The position numbers were made by a program, and so were the translations under genes. Shown one piece after another: positions 18,022 through 25,614 of a DNA stretch of 64,000 nt. The stretch lies in NCBI RefSeq assembly GCF_000301035.1, contig NZ_JH932292.1, forward strand, positions 1,459,646 to 1,523,645. Reading direction: 5' to 3'. The first letter of the stretch is position 1, and every line of letters begins with the position of its first letter. The notes under the pieces are model-generated. The model was not told the DNA's origin. It ran no database searches and worked only from the letters and a program-made list of their open reading frames with translations. This stretch comes from Facklamia hominis CCUG 36813. GTDB taxonomy: Bacteria > Bacillota > Bacilli > Lactobacillales > Aerococcaceae.

Positions 18022-18508
18022 AATTCCACTCCCCTTGGAAGCCAAAATGCTGATTGTCTTCAATCATAAAATTACTAAAGGCCAAAATCCACTCGTTCTT
18101 ACCAGGCTTAAAGGCTTCTTTGGGGAAGGCAAAGAACAGTCGATATTTCTCTCCATCAACTTCATTGGCTGAATAAACGGGCATGGTCCGGTATTGTCGG
18201 TTAAATATAAGGCTAAAGCCCATGTGTTTTTCCTTGGTTTCAGAGACATCGCCTTCTAACTCTACTTGGAAAATAAAATCATAGTTTGGATTGACAAAGG
18301 CGGAATAATCTTTTTGAAATTGTTTTGTTTCCTGTTCATTTAAACGCTTGATAGAGTAAAGTTTATAGTTTTTTTCTTGCAAGGTAATGATCTCGTCAGC
18401 GGCATATAAACGAGCGGTGACGCCTACTTGGGTTAAATTCACATAAACGATTCGAGCTAGGACTAGGACAACGAGCACGATGGGTAGTATTATCTTCGTT
18501 TTTTTCAT
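18014..18508 (-). CDS. Membrane-anchored extracytoplasmic protein of unknown function
   Basis: 164 residues. The first 22 (MKKTKIILPIVLVVLVLARIV) form a signal anchor without a lipobox cysteine, and the rest faces outward. The start codon overlaps the ATPase stop (ATGA), so the two are translated together. The soluble part is rich in aromatics and strands (YRTMPVYSANEVDGEKYRLFFAFP; GKNEWILAFSNFM), as in beta-sandwich domains, but I cannot name a family. Its position between ATPase and permease suggests a structural partner of the transporter. Confidence 0.7.
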   Translation of the reverse strand: MKKTKIILPIVLVVLVLARIVYVNLTQVGVTARLYAADEIITLQEKNYKLYSIKRLNEQETKQFQKDYSAFVNPNYDFIFQVELEGDVSETKEKHMGFSLIFNRQYRTMPVYSANEVDGEKYRLFFAFPKEAFKPGKNEWILAFSNFMIEDNQHFGFQGEWNYE

Positions 18509-19146
18509 CGTTGACCACCTACAATCCGTCCATCAGCAATCTCGTATACATGGTCTGATACGGATTGGATCAGTTGTTCATCATGGCTGGCAATCAAAAA
18601 GCCTTTACCGCTTGTTTTAATCTTATTGATTAGGTCAATAACCACCTTGACGGAATCTCGATCCAGACCGTTGGTTGGCTCATCGAGTAAGATTAAGCTT
18701 TGATTTTCCATGAGAGCTTGAACAATGGCCAACTTTTGTCGCATTCCTAAGGAATAGTTCGATACTTTGTCGTCTTTATGTTGATACATATCTAAATCTT
18801 TTAATAGGGATAAGACCCATTCTTCCTGGTAATTATCATTGATAGAGGCTAGATATTTTAGATTTTCTAATCCGGTAAAATGAGGAATAAATTCAGGGTT
18901 TTCAATAATGACTCCTACATCAAGGGGCAGTGGCTGGTTAAAGACGACTGGATGGTCCTTAAGATAGACTTGACCGTTATCTAAGCGCATACTGGCAATG
19001 ATTGCTCTTAATAACATGGTTTTTCCAGATCCATTATGACCCACCAAGCCCACTACTTCGCCTTCATTTACCACAAGTTCAATTTGGTCGAGGACTTGTT
19101 TTTTACCAAAAGCTTTAGAAATTTTATCGACTTTTAATAAAACCAT
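18505..19146 (-). CDS. ABC transporter ATPase of the LytTR-linked operon
   Basis: About 213 residues from ATG 19146 (MVLLKVDKISKAFG); AAGGAG lies eight bases upstream and the earlier codon is GTG. Walker A is GHNGSGKT, the signature is the non-canonical NYSLGMRQK, Walker B is LILLDEPTNGLD and the H-loop ASHDEQ. The LGMRQK type is typical of ABC-2 drug/lantibiotic transporters (BcrA, LanF). The pairing with several small permeases points to export of, or protection from, an antimicrobial compound (inference). Confidence 0.9.
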   Translation of the reverse strand: MVLLKVDKISKAFGKKQVLDQIELVVNEGEVVGLVGHNGSGKTMLLRAIIASMRLDNGQVYLKDHPVVFNQPLPLDVGVIIENPEFIPHFTGLENLKYLASINDNYQEEWVLSLLKDLDMYQHKDDKVSNYSLGMRQKLAIVQALMENQSLILLDEPTNGLDRDSVKVVIDLINKIKTSGKGFLIASHDEQLIQSVSDHVYEIADGRIVGGQR

Positions 19147-19162
19147 CTTCTTCACTCCTTAC

Positions 19163-19963
19163 TTAGTCTACGCCCGAGTTGCGATTTGATAATTTCCACA
19201 GAAATAAGATGCCACTGATCAACTCTAGAACTAGCCAAAAGGTTATAGTCTGTATCCATTCAATCTCATTCAAACTCGATAAGTGAGATAAGAGCATCAT
19301 TGGAATCAGGCCCAGATGAATAATGCCAATTATTCCAAAAACAAACGGTGTTAAATAAATAACAACAAAAGAAAAGAAATACTCAAAATACTTATAAGCA
19401 ATAAAGTATGAGGCTGTCAGACTTAAACAGGTTAAAATTCCTGAAATTAAAAAAATTCCAAGACCAAAGAGCAACCACAAAACAAATGGGTGAAGCGAAT
19501 ATAACGAATACAAAATTCCCGGAGAAATCGTGTTTAATTGAGTGACAATAGGATCGGGTAGGGTCATGGGATAGGCCATGAAGAAAATCGTTGAACTTAC
19601 AATAAAAGGACTAATCCCTGCTAGGCCACCTCCGATAAAGGCGGTAAAATATTGTTGATAATAGTAGGCCTTTCGACCGAAACGTACTTCTTGATTCAGA
19701 ATCATTGCTCGGTTAACATCTTCTCGGTAAAGGCCTGCTCCAAAGAAAGCAACCATAATTGGCAAGGTCATCGCATAAACTTCGGTTCCATACCCTGTAC
19801 TATCAAAACAGAGTAATCTCACAAAGGCAGAAGGTTCATGGTAATAATTAGGTCGATTATAGGTATAAAATTGAATCGCACTGATTACCAAAATATAAGC
19901 TAGTAAAATAAGTCCATTTCTTTGTAGGAATAGACGCTTCATATTGCCTTTAAATAGGGTCAT
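19163..19963 (-). CDS. ABC transporter permease-like membrane protein A
   Basis: About 266 residues from ATG 19963 (MTLFKGNMKRLFLQRNG), nine bases after GGAGGT; the upstream in-frame ATG at 19996 has no ribosome site. It has about six membrane helices, with an outer loop containing NRPNYYHEPSAFVRLLCFDSTGYGTEVYAM. It is the first structural gene of the operon and ends just before the ATPase. It resembles ABC-2 type permeases in layout only. A separate promoter (TTGTCA/TAAGAT) seems to serve it. Confidence 0.72.
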   Translation of the reverse strand: MTLFKGNMKRLFLQRNGLILLAYILVISAIQFYTYNRPNYYHEPSAFVRLLCFDSTGYGTEVYAMTLPIMVAFFGAGLYREDVNRAMILNQEVRFGRKAYYYQQYFTAFIGGGLAGISPFIVSSTIFFMAYPMTLPDPIVTQLNTISPGILYSLYSLHPFVLWLLFGLGIFLISGILTCLSLTASYFIAYKYFEYFFSFVVIYLTPFVFGIIGIIHLGLIPMMLLSHLSSLNEIEWIQTITFWLVLELISGILFLWKLSNRNSGVD

Positions 19964-20013
19964 GACTATCGAAACCTCCTTTTTTAAGATGGCCATCTTT
20001 TGTTCTCGCTTTC

Positions 20014-20042
20014 ATCTTATCAAGAGGCCTTATAGGTGACAA
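20014..20042 (-). promoter_or_regulatory. Putative promoter of the ABC operon
   Basis: On the minus strand TTGTCA (20042-20037), a 17-bp spacer and TAAGAT (20019-20014) precede the permease A gene. GAGGCC/GGCCTC inverted repeats flank the -35 region and could be a regulator site. Confidence 0.55.
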
Positions 20043-20113
20043 TAGGCTTTACTTACTTTGGCCTTTAAACAGCTAGATTTGGCCTCGAAAATGAAAGCTT
20101 TTCAATTTTCAGA

Positions 20114-20767
20114 CTAGTAGCTGAGTTTTTGGCCGTCTTTTAATATTAAAGAGTGAAGTAGGAGGTCTTGGTACAGGATGTGATTTTTGTTAACAAGATA
20201 GCTTCTACCATAATAATCAAAAAGTGGTTGTAAATAGATGAAATGCTTTAAAGAAGCGCGAACGCGTTCAAAACTTTTATTTTTATAATGAACTTCAAGA
20301 TAATGACTGCCTTTTTCTTTTTTAAAATAACGTATGTGATCGGGCTGGTTAAGGATCGTACTCATAATAGGGTCTTGCTTTAACAGATATTTGGCCAGAC
20401 TTTTTTGTAACTCTTCTATTGCTTTTATCCAATTAGCACTAACAATCCAATCAGCGCTATGAAAATGATGGCGAGCAATCGCATTAAAAATATCTTTGGA
20501 TTCGTGAAGAAAAATACTATCATGAATCTTACCATTCGTCTCGGCTTCTAAAATAAAGGCTAACCACTTGTCGCTATAATCAGTTGAACAATCAAAAATA
20601 AAAAGTTGCTGCTTTTCAGGATAATCTTTGATGAATTCAGCTAGAGGCAGGGTAAGCTCAGTCATATCCACAAAATTGAAATCAATAAAGGGTAACTCAT
20701 AATGGTCATAGGTTTGCTTGAATCCTTGCCAACGTTGAAGCTGGTGACTAAATATGTGTATATTCAT
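20114..20767 (-). CDS. AgrA-like LytTR transcriptional regulator with degraded receiver
   Basis: 217 residues. The C-terminal half (about 135-217) is a LytTR DNA-binding domain: IRYFKKEKGSHYLEVHYKNK, then FERVRASLKHFIYLQPLFDYYGRSYLVNKNHI. The N-terminal half has a receiver-like fold with Asp59 in LFIFDCS. However, the acidic pair usually found after the first strand is replaced by SHQ, and no conserved lysine is seen near 108-112 (DWIVSAN). No histidine kinase lies nearby, so it may work without phosphorylation. It precedes and probably controls the ABC operon, likely through paired repeats near 20040. AgrA family assignment is good; the activity mode is inferred. Confidence 0.82.
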   Translation of the reverse strand: MNIHIFSHQLQRWQGFKQTYDHYELPFIDFNFVDMTELTLPLAEFIKDYPEKQQLFIFDCSTDYSDKWLAFILEAETNGKIHDSIFLHESKDIFNAIARHHFHSADWIVSANWIKAIEELQKSLAKYLLKQDPIMSTILNQPDHIRYFKKEKGSHYLEVHYKNKSFERVRASLKHFIYLQPLFDYYGRSYLVNKNHILYQDLLLHSLILKDGQKLSY

Positions 20768-20812
20768 GCTTTCGATCCTTTCTAAGCGGCTCGTCTCAAT
20801 ATCTTCTCTTTA

Positions 20813-20841
20813 AATATAGCAATAATATAAAACGTTTTCAA
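20813..20841 (-). promoter_or_regulatory. Promoter of the LytTR gene with cre-like overlap
   Basis: TTGAAA (20841-20836), a 17-bp spacer and TATATT (20818-20813) on the minus strand form a good promoter. The sequence TGAAAACGTTTTAT across the -35 resembles a CcpA cre site except for the last two positions, so catabolite control is possible. Confidence 0.7.
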
Positions 20842-21159
20842 ATGTTATTGGGCGAGTCTAAAAATGCTAATAATTTGCCGGTTTTTATTGAAAATAATAA
20901 ATACTCGAACCTTGGTATTCCGTTAAATGTCTTTATGAATTTAAAGGGTTTCGTGTGATGAAATAGTCTACCAAAAGCGATATTAATGAGTATCAGCTAG
21001 ATTGAAATTAGGAGTTCCTTTGTTAGAAGTCTTGTTAACGCATTGCGAATATTGCTCATCGTTGAATCTCAGCGAATCCCTGTCATTGGATATAAATGCT
21101 ATTGGGCGGGGATCTTTTTATGGGACGATTTTTTTATTCGATTTATATGGAAAGCTAAC
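20842..21159. other. Intergenic region upstream of the XRE cluster
   Basis: Apart from the two divergent promoters at its edges I see no gene or strong hairpin. A GGGCG element recurs at 20850 and 21104, each following ATTG/TATTG. It is AT-rich and may carry operator sites for either regulator. Confidence 0.35.
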
Positions 21160-21188
21160 TTGACATATAAAAAGATCCGTTGTATATT
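21160..21188 (+). promoter_or_regulatory. Consensus promoter of the XRE/DUF2178 cluster
   Basis: TTGACA (21160-21165), a 17-bp spacer and TATATT (21183-21188). AAAGCTAACTT (21151-21161) and AAAGCTAGCTT (21195-21205) repeat on either side of the promoter, 44 bp apart, and are good candidates for the operator of the XRE repressor encoded next. Confidence 0.8.
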
Positions 21189-21227
21189 AAATGTAAAGCT
21201 AGCTTAGCATTATAGGAGGAGGTAAAG

Positions 21228-21443
21228 TTGAAGAATCGGCTTGAAGCAATAAGAAAACAACGTGGGATGACTCAAGAAGCATTGGCTGCCTTGCTTGAGG
21301 TATCCCGCCAAACCATCGGTTCCTTAGAGAAGGGAAGGTATAATCCCTCCATTATCTTAGCATTTAAGATCGCGCGACTTTTTGACTTGCAGATTGAAGA
21401 TATTTTTATATTTGAGGAGGAAGACCAGAATGAACAAGGATAA
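21228..21443 (+). CDS. Small XRE-family repressor
   Basis: 71 residues from TTG 21228 after GGAGGAGGT. Nearly the whole protein is a Cro/CI helix-turn-helix (RKQRGMTQEALAALLEVSRQTIGSLEKGRYNPS), with the acidic tail FEEEDQNEQG. Such proteins of about 66-71 residues commonly precede genes for membrane proteins of the DUF2178/DUF3796 type, and this is so here. It likely represses its own promoter through the duplicated AAAGCTARCTT element. Confidence 0.9.
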   Translation: MKNRLEAIRKQRGMTQEALAALLEVSRQTIGSLEKGRYNPSIILAFKIARLFDLQIEDIFIFEEEDQNEQG

Positions 21444-21822
21444 AATTTGGTATTTGGGCTATTTAATCGGGATGGTCAGTTTAATATTATTATGGGTCTT
21501 TAGACAGAATGACACTATGACGATTCTATTGACCTTTGTTTTTTCAATCAGTGTCACGATTGCCTATTTAAAGTTTCGACACATTAAGCAAATGAAGACT
21601 GACTCGCATTACCGGATCCTTGTGCAGGATGAACGCAATGAGAAGATTAGGGACAAGGTTAATGCACGCATGACATCGATTCTAATGGTCTTGATGGGTG
21701 TGGTGGCAGTGATTTGTCTGTCGATGAAGGCTTATTTACCAGCGGGTCTATTAGTGCTTGCGGTAGTGGCTTATCCCTTATTATCCTTCTTTATCAATCA
21801 ATATTACGAAAAACGTTATTAA
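21430..21822 (+). CDS. DUF2178-like membrane protein
   Basis: About 130 residues. ATG 21430 (MNKDKIWYLGYLIG) lies inside the end of the repressor gene behind GAGGAGGAAG, so the two are co-translated. It has four membrane helices: two at the N-terminus, then a cytoplasmic segment with HYRILVQDERNEKIRDKVNARM, then two more. The DERxxxIxxKA-like stretch between helix pairs is characteristic of the DUF2178 family that accompanies small XRE regulators. Function unknown; these pairs are suspected to respond to membrane stress. Confidence 0.8.
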   Translation: MNKDKIWYLGYLIGMVSLILLWVFRQNDTMTILLTFVFSISVTIAYLKFRHIKQMKTDSHYRILVQDERNEKIRDKVNARMTSILMVLMGVVAVICLSMKAYLPAGLLVLAVVAYPLLSFFINQYYEKRY

Positions 21823-21897
21823 TCTTGTTAATCGGGGAGAGTTATCGAAGAGAGTTTAATCGAAACGATCAATGCAATATGGAAGGGGAGGGTGTAT

Positions 21898-21957
21898 TTG
21901 AAGAATTTAGTCCTAGGCTTGTTTTTAGCAGGTTTTGGCTATAATTATTGGCTATAA
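21898..21957 (+). CDS. Possible 19-residue hydrophobic peptide
   Basis: TTG 21898 follows the strong ribosome site GGAAGGGGAGGG (21881-21892). The frame MKNLVLGLFLAGFGYNYWL ends at TAA 21955-21957. One lysine followed by a single hydrophobic helix is the make-up of small membrane peptides that bind transporters or act as mild toxins. It lies between two membrane-protein genes of one apparent operon. It could instead be a translational relay for the next gene, seven bases on. Real expression is unproven. Confidence 0.5.
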   Translation: MKNLVLGLFLAGFGYNYWL

Positions 21958-21963
21958 AGTAAG

Positions 21964-22362
21964 ATGACCATTTTCATTAAGCAGCGTCCGCTAGTCCAGT
22001 GGATACTTATCGCCTATGCCGTGCTTGCTTTTTATATGGCTTATCAATGGGGGTCTACGATTCAAGATTATGCCCTTGCGGGAAGTTCCGTCTTGCTCCT
22101 TTATTCTGTAGCCTTTTTTCAAGGAATCAATAAGGATTCGGTGCTGGTATTTTTGGGAACGACGTCCTTATTGAAGCAAATTAAAGTCAGTGAGATAGAT
22201 CATATTCTGCTTGAAGAAGTGTCTGATAAGACAACTTATCGACTCAAAATAGTCGCCTTTGGAGAAGAATTTACTCAGCTTTACCAGAGAGATCATTTGG
22301 AAAAGGAGGGTGCTTTTACCAAAGAGCTGACTGAATTGCTAGAGGCGGTGAAGAATCACTAA
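21964..22362 (+). CDS. Membrane protein of unknown function
   Basis: 132 residues with two N-terminal helices (about 12-30 and 38-55), then a cytoplasmic part (KDSVLVFLGTTSLLKQIKVSEIDHILLEEV..) that looks like a bPH-like strand-rich fold. ATG 21964 has no good ribosome site of its own and follows the small peptide frame by six bases, which suggests translational coupling. It ends before a strong terminator. No family recognised. Confidence 0.7.
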   Translation: MTIFIKQRPLVQWILIAYAVLAFYMAYQWGSTIQDYALAGSSVLLLYSVAFFQGINKDSVLVFLGTTSLLKQIKVSEIDHILLEEVSDKTTYRLKIVAFGEEFTQLYQRDHLEKEGAFTKELTELLEAVKNH

Positions 22363-22401
22363 GTCGATTCAGCATTCCCATTTATCATTCAATCAATGAG
22401 T

Positions 22402-22449
22402 GAGGCTTGAATAACTTGCTTAAGTGCTAGGATTCAAAGCCTCTTTTTT
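22402..22449 (+). terminator. Terminator of the XRE/DUF2178 cluster
   Basis: GAGGCTTGAAT (22402-22412) pairs with ATTCAAAGCCTC (22432-22443), with one bulge, followed by seven T. Confidence 0.85.
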
Positions 22450-22519
22450 TCGTGGCCTTACTCAAGTAAAATAGTTTTAAGAACTTGCTTGGACTGGCAC
22501 AAAACTGATTAGAAGGCGA

Positions 22520-22594
22520 TGTCAATGATTTTTGACAGGGAAATTTTGACCGTGTCAAAGAATTTTTACCCTGTTTTTTGAGGATGTCAAAGAA
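22520..22594. promoter_or_regulatory. Three spaced TGTCAA boxes upstream of the XRE/ABC operon
   Basis: TGTCAA occurs at 22520, 22553 and 22585; the last two are part of the longer TGTCAAAGAA. Spacings of 33 and 32 bp equal three helical turns, putting the boxes on one face of the DNA. They lie 60-135 bases before the start of the XRE gene and are probable operators for it or for the NarL-type regulator at 26759. Confidence 0.55.
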
Positions 22595-22653
22595 GCTGGA
22601 TGGTATTTTCAGGATGGATCGCTTAAAGTCATGACTAGAAGGAGGAAAAAAAG

Positions 22654-23058
22654 ATGACCATAGGAAGCTTATTAAAAGAAGCCCGGCTAAAGTCAAAGTT
22701 GACTCAAGAAGAGGTGGCAGAATCGCTGGGTGTCTCCAGGCAGTCTATTTCAAATTGGGAAAATAATAAAACTTATCCCGATGTATTGAATGTGATTGCT
22801 CTGAGTGATTTGTATCAGGTTAGTCTCGATGTTTTATTGAAGGGAAGTGCCGATTATATGCAGCATCTGAATGAAAGTACCGATGTGGTTAAAAGTAATA
22901 AGTTATTAATTCGAGTCGTGTTGTTTGCTTTATTAGGGATCCTCTTTGTTTTGGCGATCAGTCGCTGGATTCCTTTTCAACTGGCATTGTCGATTGTCTT
23001 TGTTTTATCGCTACTAGTAGCTGGGCTTATCTATCTAGAAATTATTCAACGGTTTTAA
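22654..23058 (+). CDS. XRE-family regulator with C-terminal membrane helices
   Basis: 134 residues. An N-terminal helix-turn-helix (about 3-60: LKEARLKSKLTQEEVAESLGVSRQSISNWENNKTYPD) is joined to a short linker and two membrane helices (about 84-105, 110-128). The ribosome site is AAGGAGG. A membrane-tethered repressor can sense envelope state directly. It opens an apparent operon of small membrane protein, ABC ATPase, two permeases, kinase and response regulator, broken by a terminator-like hairpin at 23433. Confidence 0.88.
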   Translation: MTIGSLLKEARLKSKLTQEEVAESLGVSRQSISNWENNKTYPDVLNVIALSDLYQVSLDVLLKGSADYMQHLNESTDVVKSNKLLIRVVLFALLGILFVLAISRWIPFQLALSIVFVLSLLVAGLIYLEIIQRF

Positions 23059-23071
23059 GGGAGGGTAAATA

Positions 23072-23413
23072 ATGAATAACTATCAAGTGATCATGGTGGT
23101 CTCGGGAGCGGTCTTTTTAATGGGGGCTCTTTTGTTGAATTATAATCTCTATCAGTTGGTTGCCATTGATGCAAGAGCGCGGGGGATGAAGCACCCTCGC
23201 TTATGGGGGGCTTTTAGCTTGTCGGATGGGCATGGAACGGGCTTAGTGACCTATTTGTTGTTTCGTAGGAAGTATGCCCGTCGGGCTTTGACTCAACAAG
23301 AATCGCTTGAATTTTCTTTATATAAGAAAAAGGCTCAGTTATCGCTGATCATCTTCTTAGTCGGAGCGGTGCCTCTAATTGTGACAGGTATTTATTATTT
23401 GGGATTTAATTAA
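23072..23413 (+). CDS. Small membrane protein of unknown function
   Basis: 113 residues behind AGGGAGGG, 13 bases after the XRE gene. Helices lie at about 6-28 and 90-110, with a basic cytoplasmic loop between (DARARGMKHPRLWGAFSLSDGHGTGLVTYLLFRRKYARRAL). Its conserved feel and position suggest a partner of the membrane-tethered regulator. No family recognised. Confidence 0.7.
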   Translation: MNNYQVIMVVSGAVFLMGALLLNYNLYQLVAIDARARGMKHPRLWGAFSLSDGHGTGLVTYLLFRRKYARRALTQQESLEFSLYKKKAQLSLIIFLVGAVPLIVTGIYYLGFN

Positions 23414-23432
23414 TCGATCATTCATCGATCAA

Positions 23433-23466
23433 AAGCAAGCGGTTTGAAAGGCTTGCTTTTTTTATT
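23433..23466 (+). terminator. Terminator after the XRE/membrane pair
   Basis: AAGCAAGC (23433-23440) pairs with GCTTGCTT (23451-23458), followed by T-rich sequence. The ABC genes downstream therefore probably have a promoter in 23470-23570. Confidence 0.8.
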
Positions 23467-23581
23467 GGAAGCAGTCTTCCTCGCTTTGAGGGCTTTTTTG
23501 AATTCTTGCAGGGATTACTCAGGTAGGCTATCTCCTGCCTTAGTAGAATAAAGCTAAAGTCGATGAAAGAGGGGAATGACC

Positions 23582-24244
23582 ATGTGGGCAATAAAAGTCG
23601 ATCATCTAAGCAAGAACTTTGAGCACAAGACCTTATTTAATGATTTTTCATTAAGGATTGAACAAAATACCGTTCATGCACTAATGGGACCCAATGGAGC
23701 AGGTAAGACTAGTTTGTTGCGATTAATAACGGGACTTTATCAGCCAGATCAAGGGACTGTTCAATTGAAGGGCAAGCATGCTATGTTGCTGGAGAATGAC
23801 TATCTTTATGAAGATAAGACGGGCTTGGAGAATCTGCGTTTATTCGGGTGCTATTTTGGCTTTGAGTTAAAGGATTATCAGGCTTGGGCTCAGCAATTAG
23901 GGATTCAAGCGGATTTAGAGCGTAAAGTGTCGACCTATTCTAAGGGAATGAAGCGAAAATTATCTCTGTTGACCATTATCTTAATGGATCGTTCGCTGAT
24001 CTTTCTAGATGAGGTCACTTCTGGGGTCGATCCGATCTCGCGGATTCAGATTCGTCAAGTGGTTGATGTCTTAAAAGATCAGGGTAAAACCATCGTCTTC
24101 ACCTCCCACGACCTTGAGGAGATTGAAAAAGTGGCTGATTGGGTCACGATGATTAAAGAGGGACAGATCGTCTTTACCAAGCGGATTCAAGATTTGAAAG
24201 GGGAACGGTTGGAGGATATTTTCATTGAGGAGGGGTTGAAATGA
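23582..24244 (+). CDS. ABC transporter ATPase of a two-component-linked exporter
   Basis: About 220 residues. ATG 23582 is preferred to 23576 because GAGGGGA ends two bases before the latter. Walker A is GPNGAGKT, the signature is TYSKGMKRK, Walker B is LIFLDEVTSGVD and the H-loop TSHDLEE. The ABC-2 type KGMKRK signature and the paired small permeases indicate a drug/peptide/lipid export system. Its stop overlaps the first permease start (ATGA). Confidence 0.9.
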   Translation: MWAIKVDHLSKNFEHKTLFNDFSLRIEQNTVHALMGPNGAGKTSLLRLITGLYQPDQGTVQLKGKHAMLLENDYLYEDKTGLENLRLFGCYFGFELKDYQAWAQQLGIQADLERKVSTYSKGMKRKLSLLTIILMDRSLIFLDEVTSGVDPISRIQIRQVVDVLKDQGKTIVFTSHDLEEIEKVADWVTMIKEGQIVFTKRIQDLKGERLEDIFIEEGLK

Positions 24245-24960
24245 GAGAGCAGACGCCATTGAATAAGGCTGTGCAGTCGATGATTTGGCATAGTCGTGAT
24301 TACCGATTCAATTCTTTGTTAGCGCTGGTATTTAGTGGGGTCTTCTATCTGGGGGTCTATCACCTTAGTCAGGTCTCGGGCCGGTTTGGGAGCGATCCCT
24401 TGTTATTATTAATCTGGGCACTCATGTTAGGCATGGGTCTTCTATTGGGCACGTCAATGGTAGTGGATGTGACCGTTAAGGATAAGCTGAGCCATCGTTT
24501 GGACTTTTTCCTGGCTTCGGGCATTGATATTAAGCCCTTGATGCTAGCTTATAGTTTACAGATGTGTCGTTTTTCAATGCTGATTCCTTTTGCCTTGTTG
24601 ATGGCTTTTGTTTTTTTACCAGCATTTGAACTTGGTTTTTTAGCTATTCTAGGTCTGTTTGGGTCCACCGCTATCTTGGTTTTTATGACGATTTTGTATT
24701 TTAATGTGTTGGTCTTAGGGCAAAAACATTTGAAATTTGTTAAATACCTACTTTTTATCAGCCTTAATTTGCTGATTTATGGGATGGGGAGCTTTTCCAA
24801 TCAATTTTTACAATTTTTAGCTAATCATCATATTGCACTTTCCAGTTTAGTGTTGCTGGTAAATGTTAGCTTAACCCTGGTTTTAGCGGGCTTGCTTGCT
24901 TTGAAATGGCGCCATCTAAGTAAGGAAGGGGTTATTAGGCAGGAGGGGACCTGGTCATGA
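24241..24960 (+). CDS. ABC-2 type permease, first subunit
   Basis: 239 residues and six predicted membrane helices. The cytoplasmic piece VDVTVKDKLSHRLDFFLASGIDIKPLMLAY resembles the conserved segment of ABC-2 permeases after helix 2 (compare RDKQTKRLEFLLANGLSLKYLV in the next gene). The two subunits are paralogous and likely form a heterodimer. The start overlaps the ATPase stop by four bases. Confidence 0.82.
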   Translation: MREQTPLNKAVQSMIWHSRDYRFNSLLALVFSGVFYLGVYHLSQVSGRFGSDPLLLLIWALMLGMGLLLGTSMVVDVTVKDKLSHRLDFFLASGIDIKPLMLAYSLQMCRFSMLIPFALLMAFVFLPAFELGFLAILGLFGSTAILVFMTILYFNVLVLGQKHLKFVKYLLFISLNLLIYGMGSFSNQFLQFLANHHIALSSLVLLVNVSLTLVLAGLLALKWRHLSKEGVIRQEGTWS

Positions 24961-25610
24961 CTTTTATTCGATTACAAGTGAAAGCCCTCCTCGACCGGAA
25001 TGCTGTTTTGTTTGCGGGCTTGATTTTTTTAGGGATGGGCTTGTTTGGAGCTGTTCAGGGTTCGTCACCCGGCCATGGAGGTCTTACTTTATGGCTGCAG
25101 TTGGAAGGAATGCTTTGCCTTTATGGGGTGATCGTGACGGAATTAGCTAAGCCATCGTTAATTCGGGATAAACAGACTAAGCGTCTGGAGTTTCTTTTAG
25201 CAAATGGGCTTTCTTTGAAGTACCTAGTAAGGGGCTATCTCGTGAGCCTTTATCTAGCCAGCCTAATATTATGGCTTCCGAGTCTATTATTCGAGGGGCT
25301 ACAGGCTTTCAATCATTCAATGGGAAGTGAATTCCTGCTGATGCTGATGATTCTATTTATTCAAAGCTTTTTAATCACTTGGGGTCTAGTGAATGCGATT
25401 CTATCAAGGGAGAATCTGGGTCGCTTGAATGCCATTCAATATCAAACGGTCTTGGTTAATGGGATCTTGGCGGGTTTATCACTCGCCATCTACCACCATC
25501 AATCTATGGTAGAATATTATTTGGTAACGAAGTTATTATTACTGATCGGTGTGGGTCTCTGGCTTAAAAGGCGACGGACCGTTGAGGGGATTGTAAGGAG
25601 TTATTATTAA
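24957..25610 (+). CDS. ABC-2 type permease, second subunit
   Basis: 217 residues, six helices, ATG overlapping the stop of the first permease (ATGA). The amphipathic loop RDKQTKRLEFLLANGLSLKYLV parallels the first subunit, supporting duplication. It forms the membrane part of the exporter with 24241-24960. Substrate unknown. Confidence 0.82.
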   Translation: MTFIRLQVKALLDRNAVLFAGLIFLGMGLFGAVQGSSPGHGGLTLWLQLEGMLCLYGVIVTELAKPSLIRDKQTKRLEFLLANGLSLKYLVRGYLVSLYLASLILWLPSLLFEGLQAFNHSMGSEFLLMLMILFIQSFLITWGLVNAILSRENLGRLNAIQYQTVLVNGILAGLSLAIYHHQSMVEYYLVTKLLLLIGVGLWLKRRRTVEGIVRSYY

Positions 25611-25614
25611 TATC

